A DNA stretch of 64,000 nt from Cryobacterium sp. Y82 (GTDB taxonomy: Bacteria > Actinomycetota > Actinomycetes > Actinomycetales > Microbacteriaceae), in NCBI RefSeq assembly GCF_002929495.1, contig NZ_PJJJ01000036.1, positions 311,713 to 375,712 on the forward strand, written 5' to 3'. Numbering within the stretch: the first letter of the stretch is position 1; each line of letters starts with the position of its first letter. The translations under genes were made by a program, and so were the position numbers. Below the pieces are notes generated by a model that saw only the letters and a program-made list of their open reading frames with translations, did not search any database and was not told the origin of the DNA. Below, in pieces: positions 17,472-27,028 of the stretch.

Positions 17472-18829
17472 TTGTCGCTCACCTTCTTTCGATCGGACTT
17501 GGTTTCAACGGCCAATACGGCTTCGGGCACGGCCTCCGGAGTGAAGCGCAGCCGGTCGATCCGGCGTCCCTCCAGCCGCTCAACGGTGAGGAAGCCGTCG
17601 CGCACCGGTACCCGATCACCGATCACCGGCAGCCGGCCCAGATCGCTCATGACAAAACCGGCCACGGTCTCGTACGGGCCCTGCTCCGGCACGACGACGC
17701 CCGTGCGCTCCAGCAGTTCATCGGGCCGCAGCATACCGGGAAAAGTCAGTGAGTTGGGCGAGCGCACGACGCCGGCGCGGGCCCGGTCGTGCTCGTCGGC
17801 CACCTCGCCGACCAATTCCTCGACCAGGTCTTCCAGGGTGACGACGCCGGCGGTTCCGCCGTACTCGTCGACGACAATGGCCATCTGGTAGCCGCGGCCG
17901 CGCAGCTCACCGAGCAGATCGTCGAGCTTCATGGTTTCGGGCACGCGCACCGGGTCGGTCTGCAGGGCCGACACCGGAACATCCGCTCGCCGCTGGCGCG
18001 GCACAGCCACCGCCTGCTTGACGTGCACGATGCCAACGACGTCGTCGACACTCTCGTCGACAACCGGAAATCGTGAATAACCGGTGGATCGTGTGAGGTC
18101 GATGACCGCCTGCGCCGAATCTGTGCGGTGGATGCTCGCCACGCGCGGACGCGGCGTCATCACGTCGGATGCCGTATGCCCGGAAAACAGCAGCGTGCGG
18201 TGCAGCAACGTGGCGGTATCTTTTTCCAGCAGTCCGGCGCTGGCCGAACGGCGCACGAGAGAGGAGAGTTCCTCGGCTGTGCGGGCGCCGGAAAGCTCTT
18301 CCTTCGGTTCGATGCCGATAAAGCGCAGCAGGCCGTTGGCGCTGTTATTGAGCACCAGCACCGCCGGTTTGAAAACGGTCGTGAACACGGTCTGGAACGG
18401 AATCACCAGCCGTGCGGTCTGAATGGGCAGGGCCAGCGCGAAGTTCTTCGGAACCAGCTCACCAATGACCATCGACACGAGGGTCGCCGTCACGATGGCG
18501 ATCGTGGTGCCGAACACCGGCACGAGGTCGACGGGCAGGCCCATCGAGGTGAGCGGTCCGCGCAGCAGCGACGACAGGGCGGGTTCGATCGTGTAACCGG
18601 TGAGCAGGGTGGTCAGGGTGATACCCAGCTGTGCGCTCGACAGGTGCGTCGAGGTGATTTTCAGAGCGGAGATGGTCAGGGCGAGGCGGGTCTCCCCGCG
18701 GTCGCGGCGCGCTTCGAGGTCGGCGCGGTCGAGATTCACCAGGGCGAACTCACTGGCGACGAAAAGGCCCGTTCCGACGGTGAGGATGAGGCCGACTCCG
18801 AGCATGATCAGCTCAGACAAGGAATTCAC
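17468..18829 (-). CDS. DUF21-CBS-CorC/HlyC domain membrane protein
   Basis: A 453-residue protein with DUF21 membrane helices (about 1-190; FVASEFALVNLDRADLE and MVIGELVPKNFALA), two CBS domains (about 210-330; TPRPRVASIHR ... STGYSRFPVVDESVDDVVGIVHVKQ ... QMAIVVDEYGGTAGVVTLEDLVEELVGE split across them) and a CorC/HlyC domain at the C-terminus (about 350-440). Members handle Mg2+ or Co2+ efflux or sense adenine nucleotides through CBS. It is the first of a coupled pair. The 198-bp gap on its upstream side (18830-19027) shows no gene and probably carries its promoter. Confidence 0.87.
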   Translation of the reverse strand: MNSLSELIMLGVGLILTVGTGLFVASEFALVNLDRADLEARRDRGETRLALTISALKITSTHLSSAQLGITLTTLLTGYTIEPALSSLLRGPLTSMGLPVDLVPVFGTTIAIVTATLVSMVIGELVPKNFALALPIQTARLVIPFQTVFTTVFKPAVLVLNNSANGLLRFIGIEPKEELSGARTAEELSSLVRRSASAGLLEKDTATLLHRTLLFSGHTASDVMTPRPRVASIHRTDSAQAVIDLTRSTGYSRFPVVDESVDDVVGIVHVKQAVAVPRQRRADVPVSALQTDPVRVPETMKLDDLLGELRGRGYQMAIVVDEYGGTAGVVTLEDLVEELVGEVADEHDRARAGVVRSPNSLTFPGMLRPDELLERTGVVVPEQGPYETVAGFVMSDLGRLPVIGDRVPVRDGFLTVERLEGRRIDRLRFTPEAVPEAVLAVETKSDRKKVSDK

Positions 18830-19027
18830 CGACAGCGACTACGGGCGAGGGTTTGTGGGACGAGGGTTCAGCGGTGGGAGGGTCATCCATTATTCAGCCG
18901 AGTATACCGGGCGCACCTGCCCGCGCACCGGGCAGCCAAGTGGATACCGCCCCGCGAAATACCGCCAGCGCTACCAGCGCTGTACCAGCACGTCCGGCAG
19001 CGCCTGCCGACCATTGCTAGACCGGTC

Positions 19028-20467
19028 CTACCAGGACACCGGCAGTGCCTTACCCTCCTCATAGCCGGCGGCCGACTGAATACCCACGAGCGCTTTCTCG
19101 TGAAAGTCCGCGACGGTGGTGGCTCCGGCGTAGGTGAATGAGGAGCGCACCCCCGACGTGATCATGTCGAGCAGGTCCTCGATCGACGGTCGCAGCGGAT
19201 CGAGGTAGATCTTCGAGCTCGAGATTCCCTCGGCAAACAGGGTCTTACGAGCGAGGTCGTAGGCGTCGAGGCGCTCGAACCGCGCCTGAACGGCCTTGGT
19301 CGACGCCATTCCCCAGCTTTCCTTGTAGACCGCGCCGCGGGCATCCACATTTAGCGTGCCTGGCGCTTCGGTGGTCCCCGCGAACCAAGAGCCGATCATG
19401 ACGGATGCTGCGCCAGCGGCCAGCGCCAGCGCTACGTCGCGCGGGTAGCGCACCCCACCATCTGCCCAGACGTGAGCGCCGAGCTCGCGGGCGGCGGCGG
19501 CGGTTTCGAGCACGGCCGAGAACTGGGGCCGGCCGACGGCGGTCATCATGCGGGTGGTACACATTGCCCCGGGACCGACTCCGACCTTGACGATGGTCGC
19601 GCCCGCACCGACCAGATCACGCACGGCGTCCTTGGTCACGACGTTGCCGGCCACGATCGGCAGCCCGAGGTTCAGGTCGGCGACGATGCCGAGCGCGCGC
19701 AGCATGCCATCCTGATGCCCGTGCGCGGTGTCGATCACCAGAATATCGACGCCAGCGTCGGCGAGCGCGCGGGCCTTGGCCGCGACGTCACCGTTGATGC
19801 CGATCGCCGCAGCAACCTTGAGCCGTCCGTGGGCGTCGAGCGTGGGCTGGTACAGCGTGGAGCGCAGGGCGCTCTTGCGACTGAGGGTGCCAACCACGAC
19901 GCCGTGGTGCAGTACCGGAGCGAAGTCGATGTCGGCCGCGGTCATCAGGTCGAAAGCCCGGCGCGGCCCGTCCACATCATCGGCGTCGAGCGCGGTCAGG
20001 TCACCGTGCAGCAGATCACCCAGGCGAGCGTCGGGCAGAGCTGTCGCCAGCCGGCTGGCGACGATGCAGCCGAGGTAGTCACCGGCACCGGAGTGGATCA
20101 CTATTCCCTGCCCGGGAACGGCCGGAACCTGCTGACGTGCGAGCTCGACGGTGTCGTCGGGGCCGAACACGAAGGGCGTGTCGAAACGAACCGACTGGTC
20201 CTTTACCCAGCGGATGGCTGCGTCCAGGTCTTGCAGGTGCATGTCCTGCGGCAGCACCCCCAGCCCGCCACGTCGGGCGAGCGAGGCCGCCAGACGAGGC
20301 CCGGTGACCGAGTTCATATTCGCCGACACGATGGGTATCGTGGCGCCGGTGCCGTCACCGGGGGCCAGCGAGACATCTAAACGGCTGGTGACGGCCGATT
20401 GGCCGGGCACCAAAAATACGTCGGAGAAGGTCAGATCGTGGCTGGGTGTCGTTCCATAGAACTGCAT
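19028..20467 (-). CDS. guaB1: GuaB1-type GMP reductase (IMPDH/GMPR family with CBS pair)
   Basis: A 479-residue IMP dehydrogenase-related barrel. The start MQFYGTTPSHDLTFSDVFL, the CBS insertion (about 95-200), and the active-site loop VGVGPGAMCTTRMM, which holds the catalytic Cys, fit the GuaB1 group. Mycobacterial GuaB1 has been described as a CBS-regulated GMP reductase that returns GMP to IMP, so this is the preferred call over IMP dehydrogenase. There is no Shine-Dalgarno; a TAGCGT hexamer lies 7 nt before ATG, compatible with a leaderless mRNA. It precedes the DUF21-CBS pair, an arrangement shared with mycobacteria. The 20468-20649 gap is divergent promoter space. Confidence 0.85.
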   Translation of the reverse strand: MQFYGTTPSHDLTFSDVFLVPGQSAVTSRLDVSLAPGDGTGATIPIVSANMNSVTGPRLAASLARRGGLGVLPQDMHLQDLDAAIRWVKDQSVRFDTPFVFGPDDTVELARQQVPAVPGQGIVIHSGAGDYLGCIVASRLATALPDARLGDLLHGDLTALDADDVDGPRRAFDLMTAADIDFAPVLHHGVVVGTLSRKSALRSTLYQPTLDAHGRLKVAAAIGINGDVAAKARALADAGVDILVIDTAHGHQDGMLRALGIVADLNLGLPIVAGNVVTKDAVRDLVGAGATIVKVGVGPGAMCTTRMMTAVGRPQFSAVLETAAAARELGAHVWADGGVRYPRDVALALAAGAASVMIGSWFAGTTEAPGTLNVDARGAVYKESWGMASTKAVQARFERLDAYDLARKTLFAEGISSSKIYLDPLRPSIEDLLDMITSGVRSSFTYAGATTVADFHEKALVGIQSAAGYEEGKALPVSW

Positions 20468-20649
20468 ACCAAGAACGCTAGCCGTTCGGTGGGGTGTTTA
20501 TGGCGGCGCGGGATGGGATTAGGCTAGACGGGCAGACTGACCTGGCGGTCGACATCGTCAGCGGCAGGCTCAATGAAAGCGCAGATTGACCCGGCGATTG
20601 ACCCCGCCGAGGGCATCCAAATTCAAAGCAGAGAGTGGGCGATCCCACG

Positions 20650-23600
20650 GTGTCAAGCCAGGTAACCGGTGGAGCTTCTGACGAGACAACGTCAGGCGAA
20701 TTCGGAGCAAACGAGTGGCTCGTTGACGAATTGTACGAACGATACTTGATCGACAAGCAGTCGGTGGATGAATCGTGGTGGCCGGTGCTCGAGAGCTACC
20801 ACCAGACCGCGAACACCCCGGCAGATACCGCTGTGGCACCAGAGGCCGCCGCGCAGACCGCTCCCGCCGCCGCAGCGCCAGCCGCCCCGACCGCTCCCGC
20901 AGCACCGGTCGCGCAGACCGCTCCCGGGGCCGCAGCGCCGGCTCCGGTGACCGAGAACCAGCCGACGGCCCGCACCACCTCGAGTGCACCCAAGCCGGCC
21001 CCGGTTCCCGCCGACGCCCCCGTGACAAGCCCGCAGGCCATCGTCGTCAATGCTTCCGAGCCGGTCAAACAAGATCAGGTCTCGCCGCTGCGCGGCATGG
21101 CGAAGTCTCTTGCGACCAACATGGTCACCAGCCTGACCGTGCCGACGGCCACCAGCGTGCGCACCATTCCGGCCAAGCTCCTCATCGACAACCGCATCGT
21201 CATGAACAACCACATGAAGCGGGCTCGTGGTGGCAAGGTCTCCTTTACCCACCTGATCGGTTGGGCGCTCATTCGCGCCCTCAAGATGTTCCCGAGCCAG
21301 AACGTCTACTACGACGAGGTCGACGGCAAGCCGTCAGTCGTTGCCCCTGCCCACGTCGGCATGGGACTGGCCATCGATATGCCCAAGCCCGACGGCACCC
21401 GCGCCCTGCTCGTTCCGGCGATCAAGCGCGCCGACACAATGACCTTCGGTGAGTACCTCGCCGCCTACGAAGACCTTGTCACCCGCGCACGCAAGAACAA
21501 GCTCACCGCCGATGATTTCGCCGGAGCGACCCTCTCGCTGACCAACCCAGGTGGCATCGGCACCGTGCACTCGGTACCCCGCCTCATGAAGGGCCAGGGC
21601 TGCATCATTGGCGCGGGCGCCCTCGACTACCCGGCCGAATTTCAGGGTTCGAGCGTCAAGACCCTCACCGGCCTGGCCATTTCCAAGACCATCACCCTCA
21701 CCAGCACCTACGACCACCGGGTTATCCAGGGCGCCGGTTCGGGCGAATTCCTCAAGATCGTGCACGAGCTTCTGATCGGCCAGCACAACTTCTACGAGGA
21801 GATCTTCTCGGCCCTGCGCATTCCATACGATCCCATCCACTGGGCACCGGACATCAGCGTCGATCTCACGACCGCCGTCGACAAGACCGCACGTGTGCAG
21901 GAACTCATCAACTCGTTCCGCGTGCGGGGCCACCTGATGGCCGATATCGACCCGCTCGAGTACTCGCAGCGCAGTCACCCCGACCTCGACATCGCAACCC
22001 ACGGGCTCACCTTCTGGGACCTCGACCGGTCGTTCGTGACCGGCGGTTTCGGAGCTAAGCGCCAGATGCTGCTGCGCGACATTCTCGGTGTGCTGCGCGA
22101 CTCGTACTGCCGCACCACGGGCATCGAGTATATGCACATTCAAGACCCGGCCCAACGCAAGTGGGTGCAGGAAAAAATCGAGAAGTCCTACGTCAAGCCC
22201 ACCCACCACGAGCAGATGCGTATCCTGGGCAAGCTCAACGAGGCCGAGGCTTTCGAAACGTTCCTGCAGACCAAGTACGTCGGCCAGAAACGTTTCAGCC
22301 TCGAGGGCGGCGAGTGCACCATTCCGCTGCTAGACACCATCCTGCAGGGCGCTGCGGAGCAGGGCCTCGACGAGGTCGCGATCGGCATGGCCCACCGTGG
22401 GCGCCTGAACGTGCTCACTAACATCGCCGGCAAGACCTACGGCGAGATCTTCCGCGAGTTCGAGGGAACGCAAGACCCCCGCACCGTGCATGGTTCCGGT
22501 GACGTGAAGTACCACCTCGGTACCACGGGCCTGTACCGCGGTGAAGACGGCGCCGAGATTCCGGTCTCACTGGCCGCAAACCCGTCACACCTCGAAGCCG
22601 GCGACGGCGTGCTCGAGGGCATCGTGCGCGCCAAGCAGGACCGCAAGCCGATCGGCACCTTCTCCACCCTGCCCATCCTCATCCACGGCGACGCCGCAAT
22701 GGCCGGCCAGGGCGTCGTTTTCGAAACCCTGCAGATGTCCCAGCTGCGCGGCTACCGTACCGGCGGAACCGTGCACATCGTGGTCAACAACCAGCTCGGT
22801 TTCACGACCCTGCCGCAAGATGCCCGCACCAGCGTCTACGCCACCGACGTCGCCAAGACCATCCAGGCGCCAATCTTCCACGTCAACGGGGACGACCCCG
22901 AGGCAGTGGTGCGTGCCGGCGAGCTCGCCTTCGCCTACCGCCAGGAGTTCAAGAAGGATGTCGTCGTCGACCTCATCTGCTACCGCCGTCGTGGACACAA
23001 CGAGGGCGACGACCCCTCGATGACCCAGCCGCTGATGTACAACCTGGTCGAAGCCAAGCGCAGCGTGCGCAAGCTCTACACCGAGGCGCTCGTCGGCCGT
23101 GGCGATATCACCGTCGACGAATACGAAGCCGCCCACCGCGACTTCCAGGACCGCCTCGAACGCGCCTTCCTCGAAACGCACGCGGCACAGACCGCGTCGA
23201 TTCCGATCATCACCGCGGAGATGGCGGCCACGGCGAAGGCTGAAGCTGAGGCACAGGACCGCGAAGACGCCGCTGGCGAGCCAGAGACGACCGGTGTTCC
23301 AGAGAGCGTCATTCACCTGATCGGTGACGCGTTCAACAACAAGCCGGTCGGTTTCACGGTGCACAACAAGCTGCAGCAGTTGTTGCAGAAGCGTCTCGAC
23401 ATGAGCCGCAACGGCAACATCGACTGGAGCTTCGGCGAGCTGCTCGCGCTTGGCTCGCTGCTGGTGGAGGGCACCCCGGTGCGTTTCGCCGGGCAGGATG
23501 CCCGCCGCGGCACGTTCGTGCAGCGTCACGCCGTTCTGCACGACCGGGTGAACGGCCAGGAATGGCTGCCACTGGCCAACCTCAAGGACAACCAGGCCCG

Positions 23601-24438
23601 ATTCTGGATCTACGACTCCCTGCTGAGCGAATACGCTGCCATGGGCTTCGAGTACGGCTACTCGGTGGAACGCGCTGACGCCCTCGTGCTCTGGGAAGCC
23701 CAGTTCGGTGACTTCGCCAATGGGGCGCAAACCATCATCGACCAGTTCGTCTCGTCCGCCGAGCAGAAGTGGGGGCAGCGGTCATCCGTTGTGCTGCTGC
23801 TGCCGCACGGCTACGAGGGCCAGGGCCCCGACCACTCGTCGGCTCGCATCGAACGGTTCCTGCAGCTGTGTGCCGAAGGAAACATGACCGTGGCGCGCCC
23901 GTCGACGCCCGCATCGTACTTCCACCTGCTGCGCCGCCAGGCGTACATGCGTCCACGCCGTCCATTGATCGTGTTCACGCCCAAGTCGATGCTGCGCCTG
24001 CGCGGCGCGACGAGCGCCGTGGCCGAGCTGACCAGCGGTAAGTTCGAGACGGTCATCGATGATGCCCGTCTCGCCGACAAGAACGCCGTCAAGCGCGTTT
24101 TGTTCATGGCCGGCAAGATCTACTACGACCTGCTGAACGAGCTCGAGAAGAACCCCAACCCCCAGATCGCCCTCGTGCGCGTTGAGCAGTACTACCCACT
24201 GCCCGCCGTGGAACTCAAGGACGTAGCCGCCCAGTACCCGAACGCCGAACTGGCCTGGGTGCAGGACGAACCAGAGAACCAGGGAGCCTGGCCGTTCTTC
24301 TACCTGGAGACCAGCAAACTCGGCCCGCGCGCCATGCGCTTGTTCTCCCGTCCAGCATCGGCGTCACCGGCCGCTGGATCGGCTAAGCGCCACGCAATCG
24401 AGCAGGCCAAGCTGCAGCGCGACGCTCTGACTCTCTAA
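20650..24438 (+). CDS. kgd: Multifunctional 2-oxoglutarate dehydrogenase E1/E2 (2-oxoglutarate decarboxylase)
   Basis: A very large fused enzyme, about 1262 residues, of the actinobacterial Kgd/OdhA type. Order: short E1 N-terminal helix (GANEWLVDELYERY), Ala/Pro-rich linker (about 45-140), E2 succinyltransferase catalytic domain with DHRVIQGAGSG (His near 356), then E1 with HRGRLNVL (about 582) and the thiamine diphosphate and transketolase-like parts. It converts 2-oxoglutarate to succinyl-CoA in the TCA cycle together with a lipoylated E2 and E3 encoded elsewhere. Start: GTG 20650 gives SSQVTGG, as in relatives; in-frame GTG 20635 is the alternative. No gene overlaps it on the minus strand despite long antisense frames. 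Confidence 0.93.
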   Translation: MSSQVTGGASDETTSGEFGANEWLVDELYERYLIDKQSVDESWWPVLESYHQTANTPADTAVAPEAAAQTAPAAAAPAAPTAPAAPVAQTAPGAAAPAPVTENQPTARTTSSAPKPAPVPADAPVTSPQAIVVNASEPVKQDQVSPLRGMAKSLATNMVTSLTVPTATSVRTIPAKLLIDNRIVMNNHMKRARGGKVSFTHLIGWALIRALKMFPSQNVYYDEVDGKPSVVAPAHVGMGLAIDMPKPDGTRALLVPAIKRADTMTFGEYLAAYEDLVTRARKNKLTADDFAGATLSLTNPGGIGTVHSVPRLMKGQGCIIGAGALDYPAEFQGSSVKTLTGLAISKTITLTSTYDHRVIQGAGSGEFLKIVHELLIGQHNFYEEIFSALRIPYDPIHWAPDISVDLTTAVDKTARVQELINSFRVRGHLMADIDPLEYSQRSHPDLDIATHGLTFWDLDRSFVTGGFGAKRQMLLRDILGVLRDSYCRTTGIEYMHIQDPAQRKWVQEKIEKSYVKPTHHEQMRILGKLNEAEAFETFLQTKYVGQKRFSLEGGECTIPLLDTILQGAAEQGLDEVAIGMAHRGRLNVLTNIAGKTYGEIFREFEGTQDPRTVHGSGDVKYHLGTTGLYRGEDGAEIPVSLAANPSHLEAGDGVLEGIVRAKQDRKPIGTFSTLPILIHGDAAMAGQGVVFETLQMSQLRGYRTGGTVHIVVNNQLGFTTLPQDARTSVYATDVAKTIQAPIFHVNGDDPEAVVRAGELAFAYRQEFKKDVVVDLICYRRRGHNEGDDPSMTQPLMYNLVEAKRSVRKLYTEALVGRGDITVDEYEAAHRDFQDRLERAFLETHAAQTASIPIITAEMAATAKAEAEAQDREDAAGEPETTGVPESVIHLIGDAFNNKPVGFTVHNKLQQLLQKRLDMSRNGNIDWSFGELLALGSLLVEGTPVRFAGQDARRGTFVQRHAVLHDRVNGQEWLPLANLKDNQARFWIYDSLLSEYAAMGFEYGYSVERADALVLWEAQFGDFANGAQTIIDQFVSSAEQKWGQRSSVVLLLPHGYEGQGPDHSSARIERFLQLCAEGNMTVARPSTPASYFHLLRRQAYMRPRRPLIVFTPKSMLRLRGATSAVAELTSGKFETVIDDARLADKNAVKRVLFMAGKIYYDLLNELEKNPNPQIALVRVEQYYPLPAVELKDVAAQYPNAELAWVQDEPENQGAWPFFYLETSKLGPRAMRLFSRPASASPAAGSAKRHAIEQAKLQRDALTL

Positions 24439-24456
24439 CGATCACAGCAACGCTGT

Positions 24457-24492
24457 AGCAATGGAGGGTGACGAGAGTCACCCTCCATTGCT
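24457..24492. terminator. Perfect 16-bp hairpin with GAGA loop downstream of kgd
   Basis: Arms 24457-24472 and 24477-24492 are perfect complements closed by the GNRA tetraloop GAGA; no T tract follows. It stands 19 bp after the kgd stop and before the convergent anti-sigma gene, and likely terminates or stabilises transcripts. The remaining gap to 24641 shows nothing else. Confidence 0.75.
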
Positions 24493-24641
24493 GTCTGCGG
24501 GGCGATTGGATTTGCGGGCCCGCGCGGTCGCGACAACTGCGAGAACCGTGGGATTCCAACTTTGGAACCTTCGCTTGGGTATCGGATGCGACGGGTGCCG
24601 CGTTCCTGCTCGGACAGGTCGAACCGTCGCCGGAATCTTGT

Positions 24642-24884
24642 CTAGTGCGACGCTTGCAGGGAGCGCAGTTTTAACAAAACCTGATCGCGCAGGTCTTCGG
24701 GGGCGGTTTCCTTGCAGGCACGCTGCATGACCTCGGTCATGGTGCGTCCAACCAGGTGTTCGCTGCTGCAGTCAGGGCAACTAGCGAGATGCTCCCGAAT
24801 ATCGGCCGCATCATTCTTGCGGAGTTCGTTGTGCAGGTATTCTTCGAGTTCGGCCTTGGCCTTCTCGCAACCACAATCGGTCAT
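24642..24884 (-). CDS. rshA: Zinc-binding anti-sigma factor (RsrA/RshA type)
   Basis: An 80-residue redox-sensing anti-sigma factor. The ZAS motif H-x3-C-x2-C is HLASCPDC (about residues 32-39), with further Cys at positions 4 and 6 in MTDCGCEK. Reduced protein with Zn2+ holds the sigma factor inactive; thiol oxidation forms a disulfide and releases it. Its start overlaps the sigma factor stop by 4 nt (ATGA), ensuring balanced production. The system normally drives thioredoxin and mycothiol genes. Confidence 0.92.
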   Translation of the reverse strand: MTDCGCEKAKAELEEYLHNELRKNDAADIREHLASCPDCSSEHLVGRTMTEVMQRACKETAPEDLRDQVLLKLRSLQASH

Positions 24885-25618
24885 TTTTCTGTGCTCCTGG
24901 ATGTTTTCTGGTTCTGGCCCATGCCTAGCCCGCGTTCGGCCGCGTAGCCAGCCAACAGCTCGCGCAGGAGTCGCCGGCCACGGTGCAGGCGACTCATTAC
25001 GGTACCGATGGGGGTTTTCATGATTTCGGCGATCTCCTGGTAAGAGAACCCTTCGACGTCGGCGAAGTACACGGCGAGTCTGAAGTCTTCGGGAATGGAT
25101 TGCAGGGCGTCTTTGACGGCGCTGTCTGGCAGATGGTCGATAGCCTCGGCCTCGGCCGAACGCCCCGACATAGCGGTGGTCGATTCCGCGCCGCCGAGCT
25201 GCCAGTCTTCCAACTCATCAATCGTGCCCTGGTAGGGCTCACGCTGCTTCTTGCGGTACGCATTGATGAAGGTGTTGGTGAGTATGCGGTATAGCCACGC
25301 CTTGAGGTTGGTTCCCTGCTCGTACTGCGCGAAGGCGGCGAAGGCCTTCACAAAGGTTTCCTGCACGAGGTCCTGCGCATCCGACGGGTTGCGCGTCATG
25401 CGCATGGCCGCCGCATACAGCTGATCGAGAAAAGGCAACGCCTGCTCCTCGAACAGTCCGCGGTTCTGCTCGCGCAGTTCGGCCTTGGTCGGGTGCAGTG
25501 TCGTGAGTTCTGGGTCGCTACTCGAAAGGTCTTCCGAGTTCGCGGGCGTGTCTGAAGTCATCACGAATGATTCTAAGCCGTTACCTACGGCCAGGGGTCG
25601 CTCCAGAAGCACTGACAC
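24881..25618 (-). CDS. sigH: ECF sigma factor of the SigR/SigH redox-stress type
   Basis: A 245-residue sigma-70 factor without regions 1 and 3. Region 2 is visible in [27 protein letters not shown] and [13 protein letters not shown], region 4 in [26 protein letters not shown] and [21 protein letters not shown] 25618 has GAGGGAG 10 nt upstream; ATG 25561, which gives the length usual for SigH, is an alternative. It is co-translated with its anti-sigma factor and divergent from aroA, the arrangement known from M. tuberculosis. I could not identify a clear SigH-type (GGAAY) autoregulated promoter by eye. Confidence 0.92.
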   Translation of the reverse strand: MSVLLERPLAVGNGLESFVMTSDTPANSEDLSSSDPELTTLHPTKAELREQNRGLFEEQALPFLDQLYAAAMRMTRNPSDAQDLVQETFVKAFAAFAQYEQGTNLKAWLYRILTNTFINAYRKKQREPYQGTIDELEDWQLGGAESTTAMSGRSAEAEAIDHLPDSAVKDALQSIPEDFRLAVYFADVEGFSYQEIAEIMKTPIGTVMSRLHRGRRLLRELLAGYAAERGLGMGQNQKTSRSTEK

Positions 25619-25640
25619 CGTTACGGATCTCCCTCATATT

Positions 25641-25664
25641 GTTATCACCGACTATTCTGATAAC
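25641..25664. promoter_or_regulatory. Inverted repeat between sigH and aroA, overlapping a -10-like element
   Basis: The arms gttatca (25641-25647) and tgataac (25658-25664) flank 10 nt. TATTCT at 25653-25658, within the repeat, is 8 nt before the aroA ATG and could be its -10 box for a leaderless message. On the other strand the repeat lies 23 bp before the sigma factor start. A regulator binding here could affect both genes. Confidence 0.4.
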
Positions 25665-25666
25665 CG

Positions 25667-27028
25667 ATGCTGATCTCGAGATATTCCAAGCCGGAGTTCG
25701 ATCCGTACGGCGACAATTCACCGACCGAGGAAGAGGTCTGGTGGCCGGCGCCGAGCACGGACGCGCCATTGCAGGCTGTGCTGGCCTTGCCGGGCTCGAA
25801 ATCGTTGACCAACCGGGAGCTCGTCGCATCCGCTTTGGCCAGCGAACCATCCCTGTTGCGGTCGCCGCTGCACTCCCGCGACAGCGACCTCATGGTCGAT
25901 GCGCTCCGCCAGCTCGGCGCCACGATCGAGGCGGTGGCCGGCGCCGGCGCGTTCGGCTCCGACCTGTTGGTGACCCCGCCCGAGGAACTGCTTGGTTCCA
26001 CCACGATCGACTGCGGCCTGGCCGGCACCGTCATGCGTTTTCTGCCGCCGCTGGCCGCCCTCGCCCTCGGCCCGACCACGTTCGACGGCGATGTCGGTGC
26101 CCGCCGTCGCCCCATGGGTCCCATCATTGGCGCGCTGCGCGACCTCGGCGGTGACATCAACGACGATGGCAAACGCACTTTGCCCTTCACCGTTCACGGC
26201 CGCGGAGCGGTGACTGGAGGCGCAACCACCATCGACGCGGGCACGTCCAGCCAGTTCGTCTCCGGCCTGCTGCTGGCCGGGGCACGGTTCGACCAGGGGC
26301 TGCACCTCACCCACTCCGGTGAACGGCTGCCCAGCCTGCCGCACATCGAGATGACCATCGAGGTACTGCGCGCTCGCGGGGTCATCGTGGCCACGCCGAA
26401 CGTCGGCGAATGGATCATCGAACCCGGTCTTCTCGCGGGTCGTACGGTCGACATCGAGCCCGATCTTTCCAACGCCGCACCGTTCCTCTGCGCCGCGCTC
26501 GTAGCCGGCGGCAGCGTCAGCATCACCGGCTGGCCGCAGACGACCACTCAGGTAGGCGCCGACCTCGAGCAGTTGTTGCCACTATTCGGCGCGACGGTCA
26601 CCCGCGTTGGCGATCGCCTCACCGCCACCGGCGGCCAGCGCATTCTCGGCGTCAACCTGGACCTTTCGAGCGGCGGCGAGCTCGCCTGCACCCTCGTCGC
26701 CCTCGCTGCCCTGGCCGAGACGCCGAGCACGATCACCGGAATCGGGCACATTCGCAACCACGAGACCGACCGCCTCGCCGCGCTGGCTACCGAGATCAAT
26801 CGGCTCGGCGGAAAAGTCACCGAGCTGCCCGATGGCCTGCAGATCGAGCCGGCTCCCCTGCACGGCGGCCAGTGGCTGAGTTATGACGACCACCGCATGG
26901 CGACAGCCGGCGCGTTGATCGGTCTCGCGGTACCCGGCGTCGACGTGGAGAATATCGGCACCACCGCAAAAACCCTCCCCCAGTTTCCCGAGCTGTGGCA
27001 TGCGATGATCACCGTAGCGGCGCTGTAG
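25667..27028 (+). CDS. aroA: 3-phosphoshikimate 1-carboxyvinyltransferase (EPSP synthase)
   Basis: A 453-residue EPSP synthase that joins shikimate-3-phosphate with phosphoenolpyruvate in aromatic amino acid synthesis. LPGSKSLTNRELVASAL (about 42-58) is the first signature with its catalytic Lys, and GIGHIRNHETDRLAAL the second. The DDHRMA segment is at about 409-414. The N-terminal extension MLISRYSKPEFDPYGDN is, as I recall, usual in Microbacteriaceae. No ribosome binding site precedes ATG; leaderless translation is likely. rsgA follows with no gap. Confidence 0.95.
   Translation: MLISRYSKPEFDPYGDNSPTEEEVWWPAPSTDAPLQAVLALPGSKSLTNRELVASALASEPSLLRSPLHSRDSDLMVDALRQLGATIEAVAGAGAFGSDLLVTPPEELLGSTTIDCGLAGTVMRFLPPLAALALGPTTFDGDVGARRRPMGPIIGALRDLGGDINDDGKRTLPFTVHGRGAVTGGATTIDAGTSSQFVSGLLLAGARFDQGLHLTHSGERLPSLPHIEMTIEVLRARGVIVATPNVGEWIIEPGLLAGRTVDIEPDLSNAAPFLCAALVAGGSVSITGWPQTTTQVGADLEQLLPLFGATVTRVGDRLTATGGQRILGVNLDLSSGGELACTLVALAALAETPSTITGIGHIRNHETDRLAALATEINRLGGKVTELPDGLQIEPAPLHGGQWLSYDDHRMATAGALIGLAVPGVDVENIGTTAKTLPQFPELWHAMITVAAL

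Noticed and set aside
22585..23730. 381-codon minus-strand frame inside kgd
   Set aside because: Compositional shadow of the E1 domain coding strand.
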